Assembly (NCBI GenBank): GCA_033439265.1
Contig: JAVTVX010000027.1
Coordinates: 15,205,001-15,269,000, forward strand
Length of the DNA stretch: 64,000 bases
From: Dillenia suffruticosa
Lineage: Eukaryota; Streptophyta; Magnoliopsida; Dilleniales; Dilleniaceae
Direction: 5' to 3'
The notes under the pieces were generated by a model. The model was not told the DNA's origin. It did no database searches and saw nothing but the letters and a program-made list of their open reading frames with translations. Made by a program: the position numbers and the translations under genes. This document shows positions 45,200 through 63,909 of this stretch, one piece after another. Position 1 is the first letter of the stretch; each line of letters begins with the position of its first letter.

Positions 45200-46360
45200 A
45201 AGGCAAGATCTCGCCTAGAACGTCACCACTTCGCGACCAGACAAATTCAATATCAAGATTCTCTCTTTTTCATTTTTGTTCATTTTCTTGTTACTAAAAT
45301 ATTTTCTTTTCTCAAGACCCGACGTTTGTCTCACTCCAAAATTTGTGTTTCTTTGATTAGTAGAGAATTTTCCAAATTCATGCAGTTTCGTTATTTCTCT
45401 AATCCCTTTTTGCAGAGACAAAATAGGAAGCTTCTCACTTGCCAGGCTTTGCATTTATAACACAAATCAATATAAATCCCCTCTATAAACTCATCATCAA
45501 GCTACTTTTCTCACAGTAAGGCTGACACTTCAAGACAAGAATGACAACCTCAATCATGGGGCCTTAAATGTTCACTTTGTGCTTGAACCAAAAGGAAATA
45601 TAATGGACCACCAATTCAGAATCCCCTTAATAAACACGAGCACATAAGCAGGACCCCAAAAAAAAAAAAAAAAGAAAAAAAAAAGAGCATAACCCCTCCG
45701 CATCATTTTGCCACCGGTTCTAGATTTCTCAGGTCCTAAAAATCTATAGATTCCCCAAGGGTAGAACATAAAATGACAAGTACACCGATGGACAATTGGC
45801 ATGGTGAAATATGATGTTTAGTCCTTAATCAAATTCCCAAATTCAACTCGCGACTTGGGCATGAAAAATACTACATTGGAAGAATATCCTCCTTAAATGA
45901 GTCACTACAAATCCCAAACCGCATTAGTCGAAGTATGGCCCTAGGTTGGTATTGTACCAAAAATAAATAAAATAAAATAAAATGACAAGTACAAACACAA
46001 CGTTAATAGTCAAACATCCCACAACCGTATAGCTTTTATGCATATTCTTTGGAAGGTCATGTTTGGCAGATGGAATGTCACCAACCGGTTTAAGTTCAAA
46101 AACAAGTTACAATCTTTTAAGTTTCGCAAAAAAAGCCACAAAATTATACAGAGAATAAAAATAAATAAAAAAAAGGAGTAAATGAAACTCAGCCAAAAGG
46201 GAAAAGGAATGGGGCATACTACCTCAAAGATTCGAGTTCTTTGCAGTGATAGATTTTTGCTCCCAAAATAGGCTTTTTTTGAGAAATTTAGGATTAGCAA
46301 AACCAAGCTTTAAACCTAAGATCATCAACGATACATGATATGGTGTGATAACAAATTTGA
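45200..46360. repeat. local duplication, copy 2 (lacks EC1)
   Basis: It aligns with copy 1 on both sides but joins the region matching 42985 to the region upstream of EC1 (matching about 43900) with no coding sequence between. It is interrupted by its own SINE at 45785-45979 and abuts the 3' end of the 14-3-3 gene. Confidence 0.75.
45785..45979 (+). mobile_element. tRNA-derived SINE, 195 bp
   Basis: Flanked by a perfect 14-bp duplication AAATGACAAGTACA at 45771-45784 and 45980-45993. A-box-like TTGGCATGGTG and B-box-like AATTCAACTCG are present, and the tail is ACCAAAAATAAATAAAAT..., close to the tail of the SINE at 44606. Copy 1 of the duplication has an empty site at the matching position. 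Confidence 0.85.
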
Positions 46361-46448
46361 TGAACCATATATTCAGATTACAGAATCACATTCATCAAGC
46401 CCACCTTCCAAAAAAGGCACAGATCTATCCCTCAGCTCTTCTCCTTGA

Positions 46449-53492
<7,044 letters not shown>

Positions 53493-53553
53493 TGATGAGC
53501 ACGAGAGGGGGGGATTGTTAAAAGAAAAAGTGGTGTGATGGTCTTTGCTTTGG

Positions 53554-53560
53554 TATATAT
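53554..53560 (-). promoter_or_regulatory. candidate TATA box of the 14-3-3 gene
   Basis: ATATATA on the minus strand about 62 bases before the start codon at 53492. The distance implies a short leader. Other start sites cannot be excluded. Confidence 0.4.
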
Positions 53561-53773
53561 TGCGTGTATATGTCTGAATGAAGATCTGGAATATGATGCG
53601 CTTGTACGCGCCGAGAGTGGCAAGATGGGACGACTCGCTCTCTGCGTTCCATGATTGAATAAAACGAAGTCGTTCGCTTTTTTATCGTCAGAACGTGCTT
53701 GTACGCGCGAGGATGTCTCGGATTGGATTAAAAACGGCGTCGTTAAGGTAAGGGGACGATTTCATCGGTAGAT

Positions 53774-54258
53774 GTTTAGAGTAGGGGTGTTAACGACGCC
53801 GGGTCCCGGGTGGTCAAAGCTCAGGTCGGTCAAACCGAGCTCGAGCTCGAGCCGGGGCTCGGTCAAATCAAGCTCGGGTTTGGGTAATTGGGTATCGAGT
53901 TCGAGTTCAGCTGTATCGAGTTTGAAAACTCGACGAATTATTTGAAATATTTTATTTTTTAAAAAAAATAATTTTTATATATATTTATATATATATTTTA
54001 AAAAATTTTATATATAAAATTATATTTTTAAATATATTTTTTAAATATATTACATGTACCATCCAATAATATTACCCGACGACACTACCCGACAACACTA
54101 TCCGATAACACCCGATGATACTTCGAGCTCGAACTCGAAAAATACAAACTCGACGAACTCGAGATCGAGCTCGAGCTCACCTAAAATACATTGAGCTCGA
54201 GCTCAGGTATTGTGATACCCGAGCTCGACTCGGGTGTTATAACACCCCTAGTTTAGAG
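53774..54258. mobile_element. hAT-like MITE, 469 bp, with 8-bp target duplications
   Basis: The element spans 53782-54250 and starts TAGGGGTGTTA and ends TAACACCCCTA, a perfect 11-bp terminal inverted repeat of hAT type. The exact 8-bp duplication GTTTAGAG lies at 53774-53781 and 54251-54258. The interior has many GAGCTCGAGCTC and CTCGGGT units and an AT-rich core; it codes for no transposase. It sits about 290 bp upstream of the 14-3-3 start codon. Confidence 0.88.
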
Positions 54259-55530
54259 TCGAATTTCGGCTACGCCGGCACGAGTGGAACAGTCAATTTT
54301 TTTTTTTTTTCTTTAGTGGAAAAAAGGTTATTAAACTAGGGGTCAAAAATTGAAAAGCTTTGACTCGTGTTTCTGATGCAGCTTTTTGGTTCAGGTTCAT
54401 GAACTTGAAGATGCCTTGTCAAATTAAAATGAGACTTCGGGGCGGATCCACGTCGTAAAGGAATTATCATAACAATCGGGGATAATTATATTTACAGTTT
54501 TTTAAGTATTTAATTTATTTATTAAAATTAAAATGGTTTGAATGAATATTGATACGAGTAATTTTTTTACATTTATCCTCATGTATATAAATTACAATAT
54601 TATAATATTCTTAAATTATTTTTCAAATTGTAGGAATAAAAGTATATTAGAATATATGATTTGAGAAAGAATGTAAGGAGGGGGTGAAATAGAAAGCAAA
54701 TTTCCAAGTATATTGTCTTGCCAAATTTTCAAATTTTGAAGTCTAAATTGAGAGTAAGAAGGGTTTAATTTTGTCTTAGACACTATCATCCCTTTATGAT
54801 CTCCAATCCGTGAATCAACTTCTCTTTTGGATTTGGGTGTTAAATTTTTCTGGAGGATGTGAATGATTGTTTAGAAGTATGTATGAATTTTGTTGATTAT
54901 AAATATTGTAGGCAATTCTTTAGTTTATAGTATCTCCAAATTCCAAACACATGTATTTTTTTTATTATTATTTTGATATAGTTGCGATTCTTATCCAGCA
55001 TTCACAATCAATATTATATGAGCTAAATTGCTCGATGATTTCCTTTTTCAAGCAATTGAATCGGCACAAAGACTCTCTTTACTACTGAAACTCAAGTATT
55101 TTTTAAACCTAATTAGATCGGTTCAATTGTGAACCGTTCTATAATTCGATTCGATTTCTATTATTAAATCGGACAAAGTAAAAACCGTTTAAAATCAGTT
55201 AAACCTAAAAAATCGAATCGGTTTGACCGGTTTTTATTACTAGTAGAGATTTTTATATGTTGCTAAATAACAAATTAATTTTTTTTAATATATAAATTTT
55301 ATTTTATTTTAAAATATATAATATACAAATTATATATATATATATATATATATGATATCATAGTAATATCATTTGGTTTATAAAATAATCTGATCGATTT
55401 AATCAAAAATCAATAAACTTATAAATTAATTGAGTCATTTACTGATTCAATTTTAAAAACATTGTTAAAACTATTCTTAAAATAACTAAATAAAGTCATA
55501 GTAAAATAAAATATCCGATAATAAAAATGA
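54259..55530. other. no gene seen
   Basis: AT-rich intergenic sequence with a TA repeat near 55331-55352 and a short ACCGGTT-type patch near 55130-55235. Confidence 0.5.
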
Positions 55531-55735
55531 GCGACGCGCGGGAGGCGTTGCTAAATTCTTGGCCGTTTAGCAACGCCCCTTCTATTGCCACTGAACTTGT
55601 TGTAACTCAGGGTCTCTGAAATTTTGGCCACGTTGCTAAGGTCTTGGTGACTTTTGCGATGCCTGACCAAATGTCACGAAAGTAACCCGATGAAAGTGAC
55701 GCCTGCCTTACGTCATTAAAGTTTTATTTTGTGTT
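55530..55735. repeat. CACTA-like subterminal hairpin region
   Basis: A perfect 12-bp inverted repeat, GGCGTTGCTAAA (55544-55555) and TTTAGCAACGCC (55566-55577), has a 10-nt loop. Further GTTGCTAAGG and GTGACTTTTGCGATGCC variants follow. Reiterated TAGCAACG words are typical of CACTA subterminal regions, but I did not find the CACTA terminus itself. Confidence 0.5.
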
Positions 55736-56877
55736 TTTTGTTTATTTTTTTGAGTTATTGTGACCCTCCACTACTCGTCTTGGTATACGCATTATTTGTT
55801 TTTAAATATTAATTAAAAATTAATTTTATCTATTACAAAGTGGGGATAATAATAATGAAATAACAAATAGTATTTATTTTTATATTAAAAAATTAAAAAT
55901 AAAATTATTTTAATTACAAGAAATTCTAAGAAAATATAAAAAAACACTCAAAATACATCATTGGTCACTCAAAACCATCATATGCATTAAAATATGAAGC
56001 AAGTGGGGTTAGGGGGATTAGGCTTCAAAGAGCTGGCATGTGAGTGGGGCTGGGGCTGCGACTATGGCTCAAGGTGAGATTGATGAAATAACTATACTTA
56101 GTAATTAATCATAGCTAATAGGAATGTACAATGGTTAATTGTATTTGTTAAATTAGTTAATAATTAAAAAAATTTGATTAGTAGTTAAATGAAATGATTA
56201 ATAAAATTAGTATAAATAGTGATCTTTAAAACATCTAATAACATGTATTGAAATTATATTAAAAATCTTCTCTCTCTTGTATTCCTTCTCCCTCTATCTT
56301 CTCCCCCTAATCTCTCTCATTCTCTTGATTTCACTCTCTCTTCCTCTCTTTCTTTATTTTTCTTGTATTAGTTTATGACAGTTGATCACTAGAGGAATGC
56401 GAGAGACGCAAAGTTGGAGCAAGAGGTCAACCTCACTTCGCATAACGGCATTTTTAAGACTAAGATATTGAACTTGCTCCTCTAGTCTATTTTTTTTTTT
56501 TTTTGGCATAATCTCCTCATATGGTGGGGATGTTGGTCTTGGACTCGATGAGACGTTGGGAGGTGAAGACAGATCTTCTATCATCATCTACGAACTCATC
56601 CATTTAACTCTCATTTACTGCTTGATTCTGCCAATTGAATCTTCACACAATTCAGGATAATTGCGAACAATCCCTAAAGCCACACATTGGCCCGATTTGA
56701 AACTGCCCTCTCCGCTAGCCTTGACGTGTATGTCTCCTACAAATAAAATTAATTAAAGAAGATAAATTTCATATACATCCAAAATAATAAATCAAATTTA
56801 TATAAACATTCAAAAATTAAGAATTACCCCCAATCGTTCAGCCTCCGGGTGCATAGACTTACCTTTTCTATTGATAA
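55736..56877. other. no gene assigned
   Basis: A minus-strand frame at 56354-56587 has a Ser/Pro-rich start and a Lys-rich helix but no domain I recognise; it might be a transposase remnant tied to the hairpin region. CT-rich stretches occur near 56260-56360. Confidence 0.4.
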
Positions 56878-57332
56878 CTGTCATGACAAGCAAGAGTAAC
56901 ATAAACACACAATAATCCAAGAGCAATCAGAGGAAACAATAAGGAGAACTTTCAAAGCAACGACTCACTTCAATCAACCATTTTAACAAACATGTATTGT
57001 CTTTCTTGAAATAACCAAATTCAGTTAATGATAATTGAATAAAAAGGGGTTGGTCATATAGTTTTAACAACCCGGTTACTAATGTATGAATAGCAAACAT
57101 GTTAATGGAAAAGCCAGGAAAAAAGTAGTATATTCTTTCTCCTTTGTCCTTCACTTTCTCTTCTTTCTTCTCTCCTCTTTCTCTCCTTCTTTCTCTCTCC
57201 TTTCTCTCCCTCTTTCTCGATTCTTTTCTCTGCATTCTGTCAGCATCACCTTCTTTACTCTCACTTTGTCCTTATCTTCACTTTGTGTGGTCAGAAATAA
57301 CTTGCTCTCTTATCCATAAAGAGAGTTGTAAC
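56878..57332 (+). repeat. probable 5' LTR of a plus-strand gypsy element
   Basis: The right edge is fixed within a few bases by the primer site that follows; the segment ends in GTTGTAACA. A start at TGTCATGACA (56878) would give TG...CA ends and 455 bp, but this left edge is a guess. A CT-rich tract lies at 57130-57250. Confidence 0.35.
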
Positions 57333-57335
57333 AAA

Positions 57336-57347
57336 TTTGGTATCAGA
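57336..57347 (+). promoter_or_regulatory. primer binding site (tRNA-Met type)
   Basis: TGGTATCAGAGC on the plus strand, four bases after the proposed LTR end. Confidence 0.8.
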
Positions 57348-57365
57348 GCAGAAGGATTCTTGGAT

Positions 57366-58543
57366 ATGGTAGAAGGAACAAGGTCCAAAGTTCTTGAAGA
57401 TCAGATCAAGAAACAAGAAGCTAGAATTCAAGAATTAGCTATTGAATACTATGAAAAACAGATTGAGTTAGGAAAGAAATTGGAAGATCAAAACAAGAAG
57501 TTTGATAAGCAAAATAAGAAAATTGAAGAGCAGAACCGAAGGGTGGATAGCTTAATATCCATTATGGATGGGAAATTTAATACCTTCATGCCAAAATGGG
57601 AGTAGAAAGAACTGAGGAATCAGAAGTAGAACGTCTGCAGAAGTCTCCCATATTGTCAACTCCCACAGAATGAAGGTTGAGAGGAGATGTAGTGAACAAT
57701 GCAAACAGAAGAGACCCTGTTGTAAGAGGGAATTTTCCTAATTTGCCTATGGTGGGTTCATTGGGGAAAATCCTCATATGTGGTTACGGAAATGCAGAAA
57801 AATTTTTTCTGTTTATCAAATATCCAACCAAGTATGGATGGATACGATAGAGATGTATTTAGATGGAAAAACAGAAATTTGGTTTTAGGGATTAAAAATG
57901 ATGAAAAAAGAAGTAAAATGGGATGAGTTTGCTATACTGTTATGTTAAAGATTTGAAAAGAAAGGACTTCAAGATGAGATTGAAGAGTTTAATAAGCTGC
58001 AACAAACTAGGACAGTAGTTGAATATCAAGAAAAATTTAAGGAGTTATGGTCTATTATGCTCCATAAAACCCCCAAGCTTATAGAGCAATACTTCATATC
58101 TAGCTTTATAAGTGGGGTAAAGGAAGAAATAAAGCCCATTTTGAAGATGTTGAAGCCAACAACTTTAACACAGGCTTTCAAAATAGCCTTGCTCCAGGAG
58201 CAGTCTTTAGAACTCAGTAAGATGAGAAAAGGAGCAGTGAATAAGAGTTGAGAACCAAGTGATCCTAGGAGGGAACAGAAGGGAGAACTACAGAAAGGAA
58301 GAACAGGAATCAAAGGAGCTGTGGAGAATGAAACAACAAGGATATCTTCATAGGAATTGCAGTATAAGAGAGCCAATAACCTATGTTACAGATGTGGAGA
58401 GCATTATATACCTGGATATCAATGTAAACTCAGAACTCTTAACCTTATAATTACAGTAAAGGAGGAGGAGGAAACAAACTCAAATTCAGACATGGAGATC
58501 ACCAAGAACTAAGCAGAACTTCCAGGTGAGGTATATGACATAC
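57366..58543 (+). pseudogene. gypsy gag with zinc knuckle, degenerate
   Basis: The frame starts MVEGTRSKVLEDQIKKQEAR, then forms a coiled coil (KLEDQNKKFDKQNKKIEEQN) to a stop at 57603. After frame changes the capsid core is readable: QTRTVVEYQEKFKELW and FISSFISGVKEEIKPILKML (58010-58150), then a knuckle CYRCGEHYIPGYQC near 58385-58430. This is the layout of plant Ty3/gypsy gag. It is cut at 58543 by the CACTA end, and pol is absent from the window. Confidence 0.8.
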
Positions 58544-59519
58544 CACTACAAAATTAAATCCCTATGCCCACGGTAACTTTTATTATCGGTAACCTTTAAC
58601 AACGGTTTTTTCTTGCTTATGCGGACGTCTTTTACAAAACCGTAGGGAAAAAAACACATATTTCAGCGGTTAAATTATAACATCAATAAAAGTTTATGAA
58701 CCATGAGTAAAATTAACATAGCCGTCGGTAAAAATAATAATCAATTTCTAATGGCTATTATTTATCGTCGGTAAATATAATATTTTTAGGGATGGGTTGA
58801 AAATAATCTGACTCTTTTTTAGGGTCTACTGGGTCTATTTAACCATACATAAATGATAATGATAATTGAAAATGCTAAATACAATTATAATTATAACGGT
58901 TTTAGTTTATATATATTTATATAATTTTTAGGAACAATAAAATTTCAGAGTTAATATAAAATGGGTAATTTATAATGTGTATTGTAATAAGTTATAAGTT
59001 ATAAGTTATAACATGATAAGCAATGGTAATAACCTAGAGGTAAGATGTTATAACACGGTAATAAGTTTGCTATAATAAGTAATGGTAACAAATGATAATG
59101 GTAAGATGATATAACATGGTAAGATGGTAAGATATTATAACTTGTGATAAGTAGTGTAATAAATTGTGATAATTCTATGAGTATAAAAAAATTAGAATTA
59201 CTATTTTCTAATAATATTACTGTAATATTATTATAAATTATAAATTATTAGAATTATTTTGAGATACACAATATACTATTTTGTAATAATATTATTGTAT
59301 ATATTATTATAAATTATAAATTATTGGAGAATATATGTTAATTAATATTAATTTAAATTCTCTTATATTAACAATTTAAAAAATTTAAATATTTTTGTAT
59401 AGAAAAAAAAAAGAAATAAGAAAAATAGAAAAAAGTGTAGAAGGTTGTGTGGAAAAAGAATAAAAAAATGAAACGTGGGAAATGTAGAGAGTAAGAAAAA
59501 AACAAAAAAAGGGAAAAAT

Positions 59520-59580
59520 GCCACGTGGTGGCAAGTGGTTAACAGGAGAGAATGGATTCGAATCTCGGTGTTGCCTATTT
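59520..59580 (+). ncRNA. tRNA-like segment (A and B boxes)
   Basis: GTGGCAAGTGGTTAACAG and GGATTCGAATCTC are spaced like the A and B boxes of a tRNA gene. A full cloverleaf is not evident, so it is a tRNA-derived relic or SINE head and not a working tRNA. Confidence 0.4.
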
Positions 59581-59624
59581 CAAGGGCGCTTTTTCTCCTT
59601 TTTTTTCCGCTGGGCATGCACGTG

Positions 59625-59795
59625 CAGTTGCAAGCGCTTGGCCCACGACTGCAACCGAACTCACGGGGATTGCGAACACCCCTGTGTGCGGTTGCATCCG
59701 TGTGCCCCGCGCCTGCAACTGCCTGAGCGCGCTAATTCCTAGCACCCCGCGGGCGCTTGCAACCACGTAGGGAGCGGTTGCAACCGCGGGGCATT
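59625..59795. repeat. GC-rich GGTTGCA inverted-motif cluster
   Basis: Six TTGCAA/TGCAACC cores in both orientations occur in 170 bp, ending with the palindromic GCGGTTGCAACCGC near 59776. Composition is far more GC-rich than the flanks. Confidence 0.6.
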
Positions 59796-60110
59796 ACTAT
59801 GCCCTTTTTTTATTTTTTTTATTTTTTGATTTCTTCTTTCTCTTTTTTTACTTCTTTTTTTCACATATTTATTTTTTGCTTTTGTTTTTTTTTTTACTTT
59901 TTTTTACCCTTCACCATTCCTTTTTTTTTTTATTTCCATTTTTTTTACCCTTCACCTTCAATTTATTTAACTTTTTTTTTGTTTCTTCTTCTTTTTCTTT
60001 TTCCTTTTTTTTTTTACTTTCTGTTTTTTTTACTGTCTTTTTATTCCTTTTTTTTCACTATTACAAGTGTTTTTATTCATTTTTTTCCACTATTACAAAA
60101 TGGAAGAATG
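59796..60110 (+). repeat. T-rich low-complexity tract
   Basis: Runs of T broken by single C, A or G. Long Phe-rich frames here are not genes. Confidence 0.8.
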
Positions 60111-60989
60111 AGAGAAATATATTGGTGGAATGATGATAATACATTAATTATCAATATTATATAATTTAATATAAATTCAAAAAAAATAACAGTTATTTAA
60201 TTTACAAATTTATCTTTTTAACATAACTCTACCATAAAATCTTTAATATTCTGTAAAAAATAATTTTCTAATTTAATCAAAATTTTTTTTTTCATGCCAA
60301 AATTTTTGTTTATTTATTCCAATTTAATTATTTTTTTACCAAAAAAATTAATTAATTTTAGACAAGCACTAAAAAATTTTATCATTTTATTTCAAATTCA
60401 AAGAAAAGCAAAAAAATTTAATCGTTTTATTTCAAATTTAACAAACAAGTGCTAACAAATAGAATTTATATAAACTATTTGATAAATAAATAAATTAAAA
60501 TAGTAAAAAATCTATATATTTAATACAAAATTATCTAAAAAATATATATTGTTGTAATCATTTATAAATAATGAAAATAATGAAAAGTTGAATAAGAAAA
60601 AGATAAGAAAAAAGGGTGGGAGGTTATTAGAAATAATAAAAAACTAATAACCAAATGAAAAAAAATACAAATAAAATGTAAAAAAAATAATTTTAGTAGA
60701 AAATTTTGTTTTTTTCTATACAAACAAACAATAATAGAGAAAAAATTTAAAATTACAAGGTAATAAGTAATAATAATAAGTAATAAGTAATAATAATGGT
60801 GATAAGTTATGATAAAAAAGTTAATTTTGAGTGATGTAACCGTAAGTAAGTAAAGTAAGTAGTAATAAGTGGTAAATAAGTAAGTGGTAATTAATAAATA
60901 ACTAATAAAATATAGTAAATTTATTGCTAAGAAGAGAAAAATTGGATTTATAATGAGTTTTTATACAACAATTTTACAATTTTTTAATA

Positions 60990-63909
60990 AATTTTCTTTT
61001 TCCTTTTCTCTCATTTTTTCTCTGCTTTTTTGTCTGAATTCCTTCAAATTTGATATTCTTTGTTTCCTCGGTATTCATCCTCATGTTGGATATCATCTCC
61101 GCACGGACCGTATTATGATCAGACATCAGAAGTTTGAGAAAATATTATTTCCTTAAGAAAATAAGATCTTGCATTTCATAAAATGAAACAATTAATAATT
61201 TTAATATAAATACAATACAAAATTGAAATAAGGTGTGAGAGAACATACTTCTTGACTTGGTGTACTTAAAAACATTCCCGGTTCCCATATTTCCAAAAAC
61301 CTCATAACAAATATTTCGCAATCATTTCTGATATATAAAAAATATTTTAGGTATGCATTATCATAAAATCAAAATTATGTAGTAAATTGTAACTTACGTA
61401 TTAGGCTGATGTGGAACTTCAACACGAACAATGTTGGAAATATGGAGAGAATTTTCATAAATCCTTTCAATACAATTTTTCTGAAAATTAAGGAAAATAT
61501 TATAGTTTATAATTGAATAAAATTTGATATTTAAATATATTAAGTAATAATTACCATAAAAGTTTGGAAGTTAATATCTTCGTGACCTCTATAACCAGAG
61601 TCTAGGTAGTACATAATTTGATTGTGTAAAGCAAAACAAAACCAATGTTCCTTGAAAAGAACAGGGATGAATACCTGAAAAAAAATAAGGTATATATTAA
61701 TATACCTTATTAACAGAAATGTATAATAATAGTGTATAATGTTAAAGTACTCACTAGATTACACAATCGATAGTCGAATCCAAGTACTTCCTCAGACAAA
61801 CAACTATCGACCATCGAAATATTCCAGTTATTTTGATTGTCACAAGCAGAAACGACGGACATCTATTTTAGAAACCATAACATCTATATGAGAAAATTAT
61901 GATTGAGAAAAGAAAATAATCCAAGGAATATTATGTGTATATGAATATAATAAGTGGTCTTGGCAATTGACTTAGGTGTTGAGGAAAGATTAAGAATATA
62001 TCAAAAAAGAAGATGAAAACAGAAAAATACTTACAGAAAACCATAATGGCAAAACACATCTGGAGAAAGTGCAGTAGGTGATGTTAAGTAAACGTATATA
62101 GCAATCCATAGTCTGCAAACATAATATTATATAATTATAATCATAATTATGCGATCATAATAATGAAAAGAAAAAATTGATAAATTCATACCAGCGTGCC
62201 AATCCAGTGAGGTGGTACCAATTCATAACTATCGCTCGAGCTCATATAGTATCCATCAATACTACATAAAATTGTTCTATCAAAAAAACTAAATTTAGTA
62301 ATATATATCACAATAATAATCAAATGAGAACGATTATAATACCCTTACCTATCATTATTTTTCATGGCTTTTCGTCCATAAAAAAGCCAAATATTTTCTT
62401 CTTTATCAGAAAAAATCTTTGGGTTAGCAAAGGGAAAGGGAAAGTTAGAAACTATAGATGTTGTATCCTTATCCTTCATTTCAGTTAATGTATCACAACT
62501 CTATATAATTCAACATCATCAGGTTCATCTTCAGGCTCCTCAGGCTCCGACCCTTTATCCTCATACATTTTATTCTCCAAACTATCCTCCAAATCTTGGT
62601 CTTTATGTTGTTGGTCCTCATTAAAATGACTGTCCTTACCCTTTGTTTCGTCTGCTTCCTCCTCTTCTTGCTCATCATCATATTCAGAGAGTTTGCGCAA
62701 GAAATCAGACTGAATTCGAATTGACTCCTTCAAAAAATTTTTAATTTCCTGTTTTATATCAATTTTCTGCGAAATTAATATAACAGAGTAAGTCATTGGT
62801 AAGTAACTACATTGTGGTGAGATAGTAATGTTTGTAATTTTACCTTTTTTATTTTTTCTCCAATTGTTTCAACTGTTTCAATAGATTTTGCAACAAATCT
62901 TTTGACATTGGATAATAAACCCTACAGTGAAACTCAAATTATATACGATTCTAATCAAATATAAATAACTTAAATCATACAATACAATATAAACTTAACT
63001 TACATTTCCACGCTCGAATCCCACTCTTCGATTTACACGATCCGTCGTCCAATACTAAATAGGTTGTTTTGTTATTTTTCCTCCTAAATCACCAATTTTT
63101 ACGTTCTCAAAATAAAAGATCTGTGTGCACAAGACCAATATTATTATGGATATATTTATTAATACTAAATTATAATATTTATAAAAATTGAATTAAATTA
63201 TATTAAAAACTTACCATAAGTAAAAATAAACAACCACCGATTCCTGTTTTCTTCCTCTTTTCCTCCTCTCTTCCATTATTTATAACACCTTTGAATTGAT
63301 AAACTTCATCAGCTAACCATTGTAAGACAAATTTAGCCCAATTGTATTGGTCAGCATTCTCCACATCAATAGCAGCACTGAGGTGTCTTGTAGCAGGGTA
63401 AACATTTGTTGTGGGACATAAAAAACATCCAAGCAGAAATAAAAGAAAGTATTGTCTAAACTTCAGAGAGGAGGAGGCATCTTCCATCTGCATCTCTTGC
63501 ATATATTGTTTTAATTGACTATGCTTAAGTTTTGAAAAGTTTTTTCTCATCTCCAAGGATACAGTAGATGAACAATCCAAAACATCCCGATTCGGCCCAC
63601 ATCTTCGACTGTCAGCTTAAAATTCTGATTTAAACCGATAGAGAGACGTTTTTCTATAGATTCAAACCTCATTATCAGTTCTTCACATAATTTTCGACTT
63701 AGTGTATCACAACTAAGTTTCAAAAGGTTACCGAATCCCATATTTTTAACTATAACTTTCATATCATCAGTAAGAGTAGAAAATAACTCTTTTATTTGCT
63801 TAGGAGAGCACCTCGTTTGAATCGGCGTGGTCTTTACCCTTGTACCAGTCTTTACCCTTGTTCCAATCAATGTTGTTTCATACTTGTCATTTTCCTCCTC
63901 CTCCCATGA
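60990..63909 (-). pseudogene. Ulp1/C48 cysteine protease-like transposon gene
   Basis: A multi-exon minus-strand gene typical of plant transposons. The exon 63909-63215 holds CSPKQIKELFSTL and LTVEDVGRI, then, after a frameshift near 63597, FLLGCFLCPTTN, YNWAKFVLQWL and GIGGCLFLLM. The exon 63120-63004 (FYFENVKIGDLGG) has an in-frame stop near 63055. Then come 62921-62844, an acidic exon from 62766, and exons near 62280, 62116 and 61866. The protease core is at 61674-61555 (FIPVLFKEHWFCFALHNQIM...LDSG, catalytic His and Asp), 61480-61398 (VEVPHQPN), 61327 leftward (NDCEIFVMRFLEIW, catalytic Cys; NDCG is usual) and about 61150-60990 (SDHNTVRAEM). Ulp1 enzymes cleave SUMO or similar tags; the role in transposons is unknown. 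The gene extends right of 63909. Confidence 0.7.

Noticed and set aside
57144..57365. N-terminal extension of the gypsy gag into a Ser/Leu-rich region
   Set aside because: It lies in the LTR and before the primer site, so it cannot be part of the element's protein.
59757..60164. 135-residue Phe-rich frame
   Set aside because: It is a translation of the T-rich tract and has no conserved motif.
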